DNA of 64,000 nucleotides, taken from assembly GCA_030272155.1 (NCBI GenBank), contig CP126192.1:4560501-4624500 (forward strand), given 5' to 3'. Positions within the stretch are counted from its first letter, which is position 1. Each line of letters opens with the position of its first letter. This document shows positions 10,624-24,406 of the stretch, one piece after another. Below the pieces are notes generated by a model. The model saw nothing but the letters and a program-made list of their open reading frames with translations, made no database searches and had not been told where the DNA came from. The stretch is from Tetradesmus obliquus. Taxonomy: Eukaryota > Chlorophyta > Chlorophyceae > Sphaeropleales > Scenedesmaceae. The position numbers were made by a program, and so were the translations under genes.

Positions 10624-11338
10624 CACTGGGTCTAGTAAAGAATCTCGCGCCATATATGCAGGGATGTAGCCAAGATCCCTATGCATCTATTGGCGTGCTC
10701 AATTGATGCGCTGCATGCGTGTGTGCTCTGGAAAACGAGTTTACGTATGTCCCTCCTCGCAGTTAAAAACGGCGGGGATAGGCAGGTTTTGCTGCGGCTG
10801 CGCTGCTTCGAGTGACACATAAAAATATGGAATGTGTTTGCATGCAGCAGCAGGGCTGGCTGTGTGTTGTGTGTGGCGATCCAGGGCTGTGATGCGCTTG
10901 CCATGCCAAAGTGAACTCGTGATGCTTGCCCTGCTTGATTGAGCTGAGTGCCGAAAACATGTTTTCTGAGTATCGAGATTTTGGTTGTGTTGCTGTTGTG
11001 AGGCGTGCTGCAGCAGCAGCCCAGCTTGTTCACCTGATGCCTGCAAATAGCTCCTGTGGCCTTGCTGTGCTGCTGCGTGCTGATGAGAGCCCTGTGCCAC
11101 GGGGGGGTTTCGATGCTATTGTGTGGTGCAAGTGTGGGTGTAAAACAGGCGTCACTGAGGGGTGTCACCAGCAGCAGCAGCAGGCAGCAGGTTGGCAGTG
11201 TCTGCATTGGCCCTGTTCAAGGCTTCATTGTGTGCTCAAGGTAACCACGATTATACATACGAAGCTGCGTTGGATAGTATTGCGGCCGTGCGCAACAGGC
11301 TGCATGTGAACGTGTGAGATTCTTTTCTCGACCCAGTG
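10624..11338. mobile_element. 715-bp CACTG-ended element, copy 3
   Basis: Same site and termini as the reference element, in the spacer between transposase copy 3 and nuclease copy 4. Confidence 0.8.
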
Positions 11339-11590
11339 AAGCAGCACCACTTTTGGGGCCCCGGTTTAGGGCGCAAGTTGTCAGTGTGGCACAAGCCTGT
11401 AAATTCGTGATATAATTCATGGATGCAGTTCTTCTGTATGTGCTTAACATACGTGATGCCGCTCAGCGCGACAGCCTTAATACGCACAGCTCTGCCGTGG
11501 TGAAGTTCCAGTGCAGGCAGTTTCCCTGTGGACCTCGCGATATTCGCCTCTTCGCCTGTCTGCTTCCGCCCAATTTACAATCGAAATCGA

Positions 11591-13360
11591 ATGAGTGGTC
11601 ACGCCGGAGCATTGCCGCAGCAAGCAGCCTCCGCAATGACAACAGCGGAGCCCGGGATGTCAACACCGGTGAGCTGCTGTTGCTGCCCGGGCGCTCGTTG
11701 TGCTGCCATAACAATCAATCATGTGAGCAGTATATTAATAAGGATTGATCAGCTGCGCGTATATCAGCAGCACCGCGGCCGTGCTCCGCAGTTTGACCAT
11801 GAAGCAGCAGCTGTCTCCCTGCAGCCACAGCTTGCTGCACTACAACACCAAGGAACGCCTTGACAGCCAAACTTGCGTGCCCAAATAATCAAAATACACT
11901 TCTTCATGCTACAAATGCTTCTGCTGCTTGCAGGGCATGCTTGAACTGCAGCCAGAAAGCCAACAACCTTGCAGCAGCAGCAGTACGAGCCAGCAGTGCG
12001 GCTCTGGCTGCCAGCACCACATGGAGACCAGGAGGAAAGGCAAAGCAGCCAACAAAGGTATGCTTATACTACAGCATATATTGTGCTTCACAACTAGAAT
12101 AGCAGCTGCTGTGCATCTCAGCTGTAGGTGATGGCAGCCACAGCAAGGTGCCAGGGCAGCACTTGTTGCGCGCAACTTGTGTGCACTCTGTCTACCTGAA
12201 AGGGAATGGTGCATACAGGCCAGCATTGTCAATGACTGCCTGGTAGGTGTATGGCAAGCTGTCCACATCAGCCTGGATTGAAGCAGGCTGTACATCATAG
12301 AACAACTGCTCCAGCTTATCCTGGCACTGCTGCGGGGTCGGCTTGCCCGGCCACAAGCTGCGGCGCCATGCCTGCAGTGCCTGGCTCAGGTATGCATGCA
12401 CATGCTCGACCACCTTGTGCAGATCAGGACTGAGGGGACACAGGGCAAACCTGTGGTCTTTCGACCAGATGCCGTGCTCGTCCAGCTTGGCACGCGCGTG
12501 TGCGCTGTCGTTGTCACTGGACAACAGCCAGATGGGCTCCTCTCCTGGGTTCTGCTGCGTGTACGCCTGCCACAGCTCGTGCAGCCTCTCACGCAGATCC
12601 CGGATGCAATCCTCATACTCATCTGCTGTCATGCCCTTTGCTGGCTCACCCTTTCTGGTCTGCAGGCACAGGGCAGGTTGCAGGCAGCACACCACCAGCA
12701 GCAAAACCCGTGGGCAGGCCAAAGGGGTGTTTCAGCAATGAAGCCCAGCAGAGGTGGAGGCCAGGTTTAAACCACATGCTGCTTGAGAGCCATGCAGCCT
12801 ACAGCAGCAGCAAGCAGTGCTTTACATGCAGGTGCAAGAACAGCAAGCATGTCAGACTGCTGGCACTGCAAACCGTGTCACGCGGGGACGCTTGCTTCAA
12901 GTGTCATGTGTGCAGCAAGAAGGGCAGCAAGTACGAGAAGCAGCTGTATGCTTTGCTGAACAGCAACGCAGCTGTCACCGCATACGCTGTGGAGGCAGTG
13001 GCTATGGGCAGGAAGATACAGCTGCAGATACCTAACAGCAAGCAGGGGCTGTGGCTGAACAGGCACAGATGGGATGCAGTGCTGCTGCAGCCGGATAGCT
13101 TGCTGATTGAGGTGCAAGGAGAGCAGCACATAGACAAGGAGGACGGCAAGCGCAACAACAGGGGTGACACACTAGCAGACAGGCAGGCCAAGGACCAGGC
13201 ATTGGCAGATGCAGCGCTGGCCGACGGTTTCAGTGTGCTGTGGCTGCACCCAGGTGCTGCAGATGATGTGCGGGGCCGCGCCAGGCGCTGGGCAGCAGCT
13301 GTGCAGGTGGCGCTGGAGCATGTTGCTGCCAAGCAGCGCCCCAAGCTGTTCAAGGCCTGA
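11591..13360 (+). CDS. Zinc-finger / PD-(D/E)XK-type nuclease, copy 4
   Basis: Exons 11591-11668, 11934-12057 and 12666-13360. No coding difference from copy 1 seen. Confidence 0.65.
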
Positions 13361-14122
13361 ACTCACCCGGTAATCACAGCCGTCTCTGTCTGCTGCCATG
13401 CCGCTTGTGCCAGTGAAGAATTTGATCCACACAGGACCCAGCAGGTAGTTGACGCCAATGATGTACTTCAGCTTTGCCGCGCTGTTGTTGTAGCGGGGCA
13501 CAGGTGTGCGCCAGTGCCAGTCCTCTTCACCAGCACTGAACCAGCCCATGTAGGATTCCTTGCTCAAGCAGATCACCTTCTCATCCACCCACACCACAGC
13601 AGCCTTGTCAGCTTGCAGCCGCGCCTTATTTTCTGCGCTGACGTCGATTCTGCTCTGCCTGTGTTGGTCATCCAGGTAGGCCCTGTCGCGCACAACCCCA
13701 TACTTAAAGCGGGGGTCAAACTCCTTGAGGTTGTTGGTCAGGGTCTCCGGAGTGATGCCGGCGCCCGTCACGATGTTGTGCACCACCGCGCTCTCAGCAA
13801 TCAGCTGCTCCGCTGAGGTGTACGGACCCTGCCTGCCGGCCAACCACCAGTTGCGGGCCTCGACATAGCAAGCAGTTACCTGCCGCTCTGTCAAAACCTT
13901 GTGGCGCCCGCTGCTGTGGGCGCAACCCTCAACCACGCCGTCGTCACCCAGGCGTGGGCCCCATATTTCAACGTATTCACCGGGGTTGCTGGGCAGGTCG
14001 TAGTGTGCAGCTTGCAGGCGCTTGCGGAACTCTGCTGTGGCGTCAACTAGATTACCAGAACTTGCCCTCCAGGCAAGGCCAGCAGTGTATTGGTAGACTG
14101 GTGGATAGGTCATATGCTGCAT
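12192..14122 (-). CDS. Tc1/mariner-IS630-type DDE transposase, copy 4
   Basis: Exons 14122-13367 and 12659-12192. It carries the A variant at 14089, giving Tyr12 instead of Asn12. It is isolated between Asn12 copies 3 and 5. Confidence 0.8.
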
Positions 14123-14305
14123 GTATCACGCCGAACCCTAGTTAGTACTGAACCTTGGACATGTGGCGTGTTGGTGCTCATTGTGCATGGACGGGGGCAG
14201 CACTCTGAGGCGGGCACAGTAGCGCAGCCCTGAGTTGATTGGCTACATCACATTTAAAATGCAATGCTGCGCTGCGATGCTACAGCATTAAATTGTATTT
14301 TGCCT

Positions 14306-15020
14306 CACTGGGTCTAGTAAAGAATCTCGCGCCATATATGCAGGGATGTAGCCAAGATCCCTATGCATCTATTGGCGTGCTCAATTGATGCGCTGCATGC
14401 GTGTGTGCTCTGGAAAACGAGTTTACGTATGTCCCTCCTCGCAGTTAAAAACGGCGGGGATAGGCAGGTTTTGCTGCGGCTGCGCTGCTTCGAGTGACAC
14501 ATAAAAATATGGAATGTGTTTGCATGCAGCAGCAGGGCTGGCTGTGTGTTGTGTGTGGCGATCCAGGGCTGTGATGCGCTTGCCATGCCAAAGTGAACTC
14601 GTGATGCTTGCCCTGCTTGATTGAGCTGAGTGCCGAAAACATGTTTTCTGAGTATCGAGATTTTGGTTGTGTTGCTGTTGTGAGGCGTGCTGCAGCAGCA
14701 GCCCAGCTTGTTCACCTGATGCCTGCAAATAGCTCCTGTGGCCTTGCTGTGCTGCTGCGTGCTGATGAGAGCCCTGTGCCACGGGGGGGTTTCGATGCTA
14801 TTGTGTGGTGCAAGTGTGGGTGTAAAACAGGCGTCACTGAGGGGTGTCACCAGCAGCAGCAGCAGGCAGCAGGTTGGCAGTGTCTGCATTGGCCCTGTTC
14901 AAGGCTTCATTGTGTGCTCAAGGTAACCACGATTATACATACGAAGCTGCGTTGGATAGTATTGCGGCCGTGCGCAACAGGCTGCATGTGAACGTGTGAG
15001 ATTCTTTTCTCGACCCAGTG
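14306..15020. mobile_element. 715-bp CACTG-ended element, copy 4
   Basis: Same site and termini as the reference element, between transposase copy 4 and nuclease copy 5. Confidence 0.8.
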
Positions 15021-15272
15021 AAGCAGCACCACTTTTGGGGCCCCGGTTTAGGGCGCAAGTTGTCAGTGTGGCACAAGCCTGTAAATTCGTGATATAATTC
15101 ATGGATGCAGTTCTTCTGTATGTGCTTAACATACGTGATGCCGCTCAGCGCGACAGCCTTAATACGCACAGCTCTGCCGTGGTGAAGTTCCAGTGCAGGC
15201 AGTTTCCCTGTGGACCTCGCGATATTCGCCTCTTCGCCTGTCTGCTTCCGCCCAATTTACAATCGAAATCGA

Positions 15273-17042
15273 ATGAGTGGTCACGCCGGAGCATTGCCGC
15301 AGCAAGCAGCCTCCGCAATGACAACAGCGGAGCCCGGGATGTCAACACCGGTGAGCTGCTGTTGCTGCCCGGGCGCTCGTTGTGCTGCCATAACAATCAA
15401 TCATGTGAGCAGTATATTAATAAGGATTGATCAGCTGCGCGTATATCAGCAGCACCGCGGCCGTGCTCCGCAGTTTGACCATGAAGCAGCAGCTGTCTCC
15501 CTGCAGCCACAGCTTGCTGCACTACAACACCAAGGAACGCCTTGACAGCCAAACTTGCGTGCCCAAATAATCAAAATACACTTCTTCATGCTACAAATGC
15601 TTCTGCTGCTTGCAGGGCATGCTTGAACTGCAGCCAGAAAGCCAACAACCTTGCAGCAGCAGCAGTACGAGCCAGCAGTGCGGCTCTGGCTGCCAGCACC
15701 ACATGGAGACCAGGAGGAAAGGCAAAGCAGCCAACAAAGGTATGCTTATACTACAGCATATATTGTGCTTCACAACTAGAATAGCAGCTGCTGTGCATCT
15801 CAGCTGTAGGTGATGGCAGCCACAGCAAGGTGCCAGGGCAGCACTTGTTGCGCGCAACTTGTGTGCACTCTGTCTACCTGAAAGGGAATGGTGCATACAG
15901 GCCAGCATTGTCAATGACTGCCTGGTAGGTGTATGGCAAGCTGTCCACATCAGCCTGGATTGAAGCAGGCTGTACATCATAGAACAACTGCTCCAGCTTA
16001 TCCTGGCACTGCTGCGGGGTCGGCTTGCCCGGCCACAAGCTGCGGCGCCATGCCTGCAGTGCCTGGCTCAGGTATGCATGCACATGCTCGACCACCTTGT
16101 GCAGATCAGGACTGAGGGGACACAGGGCAAACCTGTGGTCTTTCGACCAGATGCCGTGCTCGTCCAGCTTGGCACGCGCGTGTGCGCTGTCGTTGTCACT
16201 GGACAACAGCCAGATGGGCTCCTCTCCTGGGTTCTGCTGCGTGTACGCCTGCCACAGCTCGTGCAGCCTCTCACGCAGATCCCGGATGCAATCCTCATAC
16301 TCATCTGCTGTCATGCCCTTTGCTGGCTCACCCTTTCTGGTCTGCAGGCACAGGGCAGGTTGCAGGCAGCACACCACCAGCAGCAAAACCCGTGGGCAGG
16401 CCAAAGGGGTGTTTCAGCAATGAAGCCCAGCAGAGGTGGAGGCCAGGTTTAAACCACATGCTGCTTGAGAGCCATGCAGCCTACAGCAGCAGCAAGCAGT
16501 GCTTTACATGCAGGTGCAAGAACAGCAAGCATGTCAGACTGCTGGCACTGCAAACCGTGTCACGCGGGGACGCTTGCTTCAAGTGTCATGTGTGCAGCAA
16601 GAAGGGCAGCAAGTACGAGAAGCAGCTGTATGCTTTGCTGAACAGCAACGCAGCTGTCACCGCATACGCTGTGGAGGCAGTGGCTATGGGCAGGAAGATA
16701 CAGCTGCAGATACCTAACAGCAAGCAGGGGCTGTGGCTGAACAGGCACAGATGGGATGCAGTGCTGCTGCAGCCGGATAGCTTGCTGATTGAGGTGCAAG
16801 GAGAGCAGCACATAGACAAGGAGGACGGCAAGCGCAACAACAGGGGTGACACACTAGCAGACAGGCAGGCCAAGGACCAGGCATTGGCAGATGCAGCGCT
16901 GGCCGACGGTTTCAGTGTGCTGTGGCTGCACCCAGGTGCTGCAGATGATGTGCGGGGCCGCGCCAGGCGCTGGGCAGCAGCTGTGCAGGTGGCGCTGGAG
17001 CATGTTGCTGCCAAGCAGCGCCCCAAGCTGTTCAAGGCCTGA
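15273..17042 (+). CDS. Zinc-finger / PD-(D/E)XK-type nuclease, copy 5
   Basis: Exons 15273-15350, 15616-15739 and 16348-17042. Intact. Confidence 0.65.
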
Positions 17043-17804
17043 ACTCACCCGGTAATCACAGCCGTCTCTGTCTGCTGCCATGCCGCTTGTGCCAGTGAAG
17101 AATTTGATCCACACAGGACCCAGCAGGTAGTTGACGCCAATGATGTACTTCAGCTTTGCCGCGCTGTTGTTGTAGCGGGGCACAGGTGTGCGCCAGTGCC
17201 AGTCCTCTTCACCAGCACTGAACCAGCCCATGTAGGATTCCTTGCTCAAGCAGATCACCTTCTCATCCACCCACACCACAGCAGCCTTGTCAGCTTGCAG
17301 CCGCGCCTTATTTTCTGCGCTGACGTCGATTCTGCTCTGCCTGTGTTGGTCATCCAGGTAGGCCCTGTCGCGCACAACCCCATACTTAAAGCGGGGGTCA
17401 AACTCCTTGAGGTTGTTGGTCAGGGTCTCCGGAGTGATGCCGGCGCCCGTCACGATGTTGTGCACCACCGCGCTCTCAGCAATCAGCTGCTCCGCTGAGG
17501 TGTACGGACCCTGCCTGCCGGCCAACCACCAGTTGCGGGCCTCGACATAGCAAGCAGTTACCTGCCGCTCTGTCAAAACCTTGTGGCGCCCGCTGCTGTG
17601 GGCGCAACCCTCAACCACGCCGTCGTCACCCAGGCGTGGGCCCCATATTTCAACGTATTCACCGGGGTTGCTGGGCAGGTCGTAGTGTGCAGCTTGCAGG
17701 CGCTTGCGGAACTCTGCTGTGGCGTCAACTAGATTACCAGAACTTGCCCTCCAGGCAAGGCCAGCAGTGTTTTGGTAGACTGGTGGATAGGTCATATGCT
17801 GCAT
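15874..17804 (-). CDS. Tc1/mariner-IS630-type DDE transposase, copy 5
   Basis: Exons 17804-17049 and 16341-15874. Intact; it carries Asn12 although both neighbours carry Tyr12. Confidence 0.8.
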
Positions 17805-17987
17805 GTATCACGCCGAACCCTAGTTAGTACTGAACCTTGGACATGTGGCGTGTTGGTGCTCATTGTGCATGGACGGGGGCAGCACTCTGAGGCGGGCACA
17901 GTAGCGCAGCCCTGAGTTGATTGGCTACATCACATTTAAAATGCAATGCTGCGCTGCGATGCTACAGCATTAAATTGTATTTTGCCT

Positions 17988-18702
17988 CACTGGGTCTAGT
18001 AAAGAATCTCGCGCCATATATGCAGGGATGTAGCCAAGATCCCTATGCATCTATTGGCGTGCTCAATTGATGCGCTGCATGCGTGTGTGCTCTGGAAAAC
18101 GAGTTTACGTATGTCCCTCCTCGCAGTTAAAAACGGCGGGGATAGGCAGGTTTTGCTGCGGCTGCGCTGCTTCGAGTGACACATAAAAATATGGAATGTG
18201 TTTGCATGCAGCAGCAGGGCTGGCTGTGTGTTGTGTGTGGCGATCCAGGGCTGTGATGCGCTTGCCATGCCAAAGTGAACTCGTGATGCTTGCCCTGCTT
18301 GATTGAGCTGAGTGCCGAAAACATGTTTTCTGAGTATCGAGATTTTGGTTGTGTTGCTGTTGTGAGGCGTGCTGCAGCAGCAGCCCAGCTTGTTCACCTG
18401 ATGCCTGCAAATAGCTCCTGTGGCCTTGCTGTGCTGCTGCGTGCTGATGAGAGCCCTGTGCCACGGGGGGGTTTCGATGCTATTGTGTGGTGCAAGTGTG
18501 GGTGTAAAACAGGCGTCACTGAGGGGTGTCACCAGCAGCAGCAGCAGGCAGCAGGTTGGCAGTGTCTGCATTGGCCCTGTTCAAGGCTTCATTGTGTGCT
18601 CAAGGTAACCACGATTATACATACGAAGCTGCGTTGGATAGTATTGCGGCCGTGCGCAACAGGCTGCATGTGAACGTGTGAGATTCTTTTCTCGACCCAG
18701 TG
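17988..18702. mobile_element. 715-bp CACTG-ended element, copy 5
   Basis: Same site and termini as the reference element, between transposase copy 5 and nuclease copy 6. Confidence 0.8.
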
Positions 18703-18954
18703 AAGCAGCACCACTTTTGGGGCCCCGGTTTAGGGCGCAAGTTGTCAGTGTGGCACAAGCCTGTAAATTCGTGATATAATTCATGGATGCAGTTCTTCTG
18801 TATGTGCTTAACATACGTGATGCCGCTCAGCGCGACAGCCTTAATACGCACAGCTCTGCCGTGGTGAAGTTCCAGTGCAGGCAGTTTCCCTGTGGACCTC
18901 GCGATATTCGCCTCTTCGCCTGTCTGCTTCCGCCCAATTTACAATCGAAATCGA

Positions 18955-20724
18955 ATGAGTGGTCACGCCGGAGCATTGCCGCAGCAAGCAGCCTCCGCAA
19001 TGACAACAGCGGAGCCCGGGATGTCAACACCGGTGAGCTGCTGTTGCTGCCCGGGCGCTCGTTGTGCTGCCATAACAATCAATCATGTGAGCAGTATATT
19101 AATAAGGATTGATCAGCTGCGCGTATATCAGCAGCACCGCGGCCGTGCTCCGCAGTTTGACCATGAAGCAGCAGCTGTCTCCCTGCAGCCACAGCTTGCT
19201 GCACTACAACACCAAGGAACGCCTTGACAGCCAAACTTGCGTGCCCAAATAATCAAAATACACTTCTTCATGCTACAAATGCTTCTGCTGCTTGCAGGGC
19301 ATGCTTGAACTGCAGCCAGAAAGCCAACAACCTTGCAGCAGCAGCAGTACGAGCCAGCAGTGCGGCTCTGGCTGCCAGCACCACATGGAGACCAGGAGGA
19401 AAGGCAAAGCAGCCAACAAAGGTATGCTTATACTACAGCATATATTGTGCTTCACAACTAGAATAGCAGCTGCTGTGCATCTCAGCTGTAGGTGATGGCA
19501 GCCACAGCAAGGTGCCAGGGCAGCACTTGTTGCGCGCAACTTGTGTGCACTCTGTCTACCTGAAAGGGAATGGTGCATACAGGCCAGCATTGTCAATGAC
19601 TGCCTGGTAGGTGTATGGCAAGCTGTCCACATCAGCCTGGATTGAAGCAGGCTGTACATCATAGAACAACTGCTCCAGCTTATCCTGGCACTGCTGCGGG
19701 GTCGGCTTGCCCGGCCACAAGCTGCGGCGCCATGCCTGCAGTGCCTGGCTCAGGTATGCATGCACATGCTCGACCACCTTGTGCAGATCAGGACTGAGGG
19801 GACACAGGGCAAACCTGTGGTCTTTCGACCAGATGCCGTGCTCGTCCAGCTTGGCACGCGCGTGTGCGCTGTCGTTGTCACTGGACAACAGCCAGATGGG
19901 CTCCTCTCCTGGGTTCTGCTGCGTGTACGCCTGCCACAGCTCGTGCAGCCTCTCACGCAGATCCCGGATGCAATCCTCATACTCATCTGCTGTCATGCCC
20001 TTTGCTGGCTCACCCTTTCTGGTCTGCAGGCACAGGGCAGGTTGCAGGCAGCACACCACCAGCAGCAAAACCCGTGGGCAGGCCAAAGGGGTGTTTCAGC
20101 AATGAAGCCCAGCAGAGGTGGAGGCCAGGTTTAAACCACATGCTGCTTGAGAGCCATGCAGCCTACAGCAGCAGCAAGCAGTGCTTTACATGCAGGTGCA
20201 AGAACAGCAAGCATGTCAGACTGCTGGCACTGCAAACCGTGTCACGCGGGGACGCTTGCTTCAAGTGTCATGTGTGCAGCAAGAAGGGCAGCAAGTACGA
20301 GAAGCAGCTGTATGCTTTGCTGAACAGCAACGCAGCTGTCACCGCATACGCTGTGGAGGCAGTGGCTATGGGCAGGAAGATACAGCTGCAGATACCTAAC
20401 AGCAAGCAGGGGCTGTGGCTGAACAGGCACAGATGGGATGCAGTGCTGCTGCAGCCGGATAGCTTGCTGATTGAGGTGCAAGGAGAGCAGCACATAGACA
20501 AGGAGGACGGCAAGCGCAACAACAGGGGTGACACACTAGCAGACAGGCAGGCCAAGGACCAGGCATTGGCAGATGCAGCGCTGGCCGACGGTTTCAGTGT
20601 GCTGTGGCTGCACCCAGGTGCTGCAGATGATGTGCGGGGCCGCGCCAGGCGCTGGGCAGCAGCTGTGCAGGTGGCGCTGGAGCATGTTGCTGCCAAGCAG
20701 CGCCCCAAGCTGTTCAAGGCCTGA
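18955..20724 (+). CDS. Zinc-finger / PD-(D/E)XK-type nuclease, copy 6
   Basis: Exons 18955-19032, 19298-19421 and 20030-20724. Intact. Confidence 0.65.
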
Positions 20725-21486
20725 ACTCACCCGGTAATCACAGCCGTCTCTGTCTGCTGCCATGCCGCTTGTGCCAGTGAAGAATTTGATCCACACAGGA
20801 CCCAGCAGGTAGTTGACGCCAATGATGTACTTCAGCTTTGCCGCGCTGTTGTTGTAGCGGGGCACAGGTGTGCGCCAGTGCCAGTCCTCTTCACCAGCAC
20901 TGAACCAGCCCATGTAGGATTCCTTGCTCAAGCAGATCACCTTCTCATCCACCCACACCACAGCAGCCTTGTCAGCTTGCAGCCGCGCCTTATTTTCTGC
21001 GCTGACGTCGATTCTGCTCTGCCTGTGTTGGTCATCCAGGTAGGCCCTGTCGCGCACAACCCCATACTTAAAGCGGGGGTCAAACTCCTTGAGGTTGTTG
21101 GTCAGGGTCTCCGGAGTGATGCCGGCGCCCGTCACGATGTTGTGCACCACCGCGCTCTCAGCAATCAGCTGCTCCGCTGAGGTGTACGGACCCTGCCTGC
21201 CGGCCAACCACCAGTTGCGGGCCTCGACATAGCAAGCAGTTACCTGCCGCTCTGTCAAAACCTTGTGGCGCCCGCTGCTGTGGGCGCAACCCTCAACCAC
21301 GCCGTCGTCACCCAGGCGTGGGCCCCATATTTCAACGTATTCACCGGGGTTGCTGGGCAGGTCGTAGTGTGCAGCTTGCAGGCGCTTGCGGAACTCTGCT
21401 GTGGCGTCAACTAGATTACCAGAACTTGCCCTCCAGGCAAGGCCAGCAGTGTATTGGTAGACTGGTGGATAGGTCATATGCTGCAT
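19556..21486 (-). CDS. Tc1/mariner-IS630-type DDE transposase, copy 6
   Basis: Exons 21486-20731 and 20023-19556. Intact; carries Tyr12, as do all copies to its right. Confidence 0.8.
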
Positions 21487-21669
21487 GTATCACGCCGAAC
21501 CCTAGTTAGTACTGAACCTTGGACATGTGGCGTGTTGGTGCTCATTGTGCATGGACGGGGGCAGCACTCTGAGGCGGGCACAGTAGCGCAGCCCTGAGTT
21601 GATTGGCTACATCACATTTAAAATGCAATGCTGCGCTGCGATGCTACAGCATTAAATTGTATTTTGCCT

Positions 21670-22384
21670 CACTGGGTCTAGTAAAGAATCTCGCGCCATA
21701 TATGCAGGGATGTAGCCAAGATCCCTATGCATCTATTGGCGTGCTCAATTGATGCGCTGCATGCGTGTGTGCTCTGGAAAACGAGTTTACGTATGTCCCT
21801 CCTCGCAGTTAAAAACGGCGGGGATAGGCAGGTTTTGCTGCGGCTGCGCTGCTTCGAGTGACACATAAAAATATGGAATGTGTTTGCATGCAGCAGCAGG
21901 GCTGGCTGTGTGTTGTGTGTGGCGATCCAGGGCTGTGATGCGCTTGCCATGCCAAAGTGAACTCGTGATGCTTGCCCTGCTTGATTGAGCTGAGTGCCGA
22001 AAACATGTTTTCTGAGTATCGAGATTTTGGTTGTGTTGCTGTTGTGAGGCGTGCTGCAGCAGCAGCCCAGCTTGTTCACCTGATGCCTGCAAATAGCTCC
22101 TGTGGCCTTGCTGTGCTGCTGCGTGCTGATGAGAGCCCTGTGCCACGGGGGGGTTTCGATGCTATTGTGTGGTGCAAGTGTGGGTGTAAAACAGGCGTCA
22201 CTGAGGGGTGTCACCAGCAGCAGCAGCAGGCAGCAGGTTGGCAGTGTCTGCATTGGCCCTGTTCAAGGCTTCATTGTGTGCTCAAGGTAACCACGATTAT
22301 ACATACGAAGCTGCGTTGGATAGTATTGCGGCCGTGCGCAACAGGCTGCATGTGAACGTGTGAGATTCTTTTCTCGACCCAGTG
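21670..22384. mobile_element. 715-bp CACTG-ended element, copy 6
   Basis: Same site and termini as the reference element, between transposase copy 6 and nuclease copy 7. Confidence 0.8.
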
Positions 22385-22636
22385 AAGCAGCACCACTTTT
22401 GGGGCCCCGGTTTAGGGCGCAAGTTGTCAGTGTGGCACAAGCCTGTAAATTCGTGATATAATTCATGGATGCAGTTCTTCTGTATGTGCTTAACATACGT
22501 GATGCCGCTCAGCGCGACAGCCTTAATACGCACAGCTCTGCCGTGGTGAAGTTCCAGTGCAGGCAGTTTCCCTGTGGACCTCGCGATATTCGCCTCTTCG
22601 CCTGTCTGCTTCCGCCCAATTTACAATCGAAATCGA

Positions 22637-24406
22637 ATGAGTGGTCACGCCGGAGCATTGCCGCAGCAAGCAGCCTCCGCAATGACAACAGCGGAGCCCG
22701 GGATGTCAACACCGGTGAGCTGCTGTTGCTGCCCGGGCGCTCGTTGTGCTGCCATAACAATCAATCATGTGAGCAGTATATTAATAAGGATTGATCAGCT
22801 GCGCGTATATCAGCAGCACCGCGGCCGTGCTCCGCAGTTTGACCATGAAGCAGCAGCTGTCTCCCTGCAGCCACAGCTTGCTGCACTACAACACCAAGGA
22901 ACGCCTTGACAGCCAAACTTGCGTGCCCAAATAATCAAAATACACTTCTTCATGCTACAAATGCTTCTGCTGCTTGCAGGGCATGCTTGAACTGCAGCCA
23001 GAAAGCCAACAACCTTGCAGCAGCAGCAGTACGAGCCAGCAGTGCGGCTCTGGCTGCCAGCACCACATGGAGACCAGGAGGAAAGGCAAAGCAGCCAACA
23101 AAGGTATGCTTATACTACAGCATATATTGTGCTTCACAACTAGAATAGCAGCTGCTGTGCATCTCAGCTGTAGGTGATGGCAGCCACAGCAAGGTGCCAG
23201 GGCAGCACTTGTTGCGCGCAACTTGTGTGCACTCTGTCTACCTGAAAGGGAATGGTGCATACAGGCCAGCATTGTCAATGACTGCCTGGTAGGTGTATGG
23301 CAAGCTGTCCACATCAGCCTGGATTGAAGCAGGCTGTACATCATAGAACAACTGCTCCAGCTTATCCTGGCACTGCTGCGGGGTCGGCTTGCCCGGCCAC
23401 AAGCTGCGGCGCCATGCCTGCAGTGCCTGGCTCAGGTATGCATGCACATGCTCGACCACCTTGTGCAGATCAGGACTGAGGGGACACAGGGCAAACCTGT
23501 GGTCTTTCGACCAGATGCCGTGCTCGTCCAGCTTGGCACGCGCGTGTGCGCTGTCGTTGTCACTGGACAACAGCCAGATGGGCTCCTCTCCTGGGTTCTG
23601 CTGCGTGTACGCCTGCCACAGCTCGTGCAGCCTCTCACGCAGATCCCGGATGCAATCCTCATACTCATCTGCTGTCATGCCCTTTGCTGGCTCACCCTTT
23701 CTGGTCTGCAGGCACAGGGCAGGTTGCAGGCAGCACACCACCAGCAGCAAAACCCGTGGGCAGGCCAAAGGGGTGTTTCAGCAATGAAGCCCAGCAGAGG
23801 TGGAGGCCAGGTTTAAACCACATGCTGCTTGAGAGCCATGCAGCCTACAGCAGCAGCAAGCAGTGCTTTACATGCAGGTGCAAGAACAGCAAGCATGTCA
23901 GACTGCTGGCACTGCAAACCGTGTCACGCGGGGACGCTTGCTTCAAGTGTCATGTGTGCAGCAAGAAGGGCAGCAAGTACGAGAAGCAGCTGTATGCTTT
24001 GCTGAACAGCAACGCAGCTGTCACCGCATACGCTGTGGAGGCAGTGGCTATGGGCAGGAAGATACAGCTGCAGATACCTAACAGCAAGCAGGGGCTGTGG
24101 CTGAACAGGCACAGATGGGATGCAGTGCTGCTGCAGCCGGATAGCTTGCTGATTGAGGTGCAAGGAGAGCAGCACATAGACAAGGAGGACGGCAAGCGCA
24201 ACAACAGGGGTGACACACTAGCAGACAGGCAGGCCAAGGACCAGGCATTGGCAGATGCAGCGCTGGCCGACGGTTTCAGTGTGCTGTGGCTGCACCCAGG
24301 TGCTGCAGATGATGTGCGGGGCCGCGCCAGGCGCTGGGCAGCAGCTGTGCAGGTGGCGCTGGAGCATGTTGCTGCCAAGCAGCGCCCCAAGCTGTTCAAG
24401 GCCTGA
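22637..24406 (+). CDS. Zinc-finger / PD-(D/E)XK-type nuclease, copy 7
   Basis: Exons 22637-22714, 22980-23103 and 23712-24406. Intact. Confidence 0.65.
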
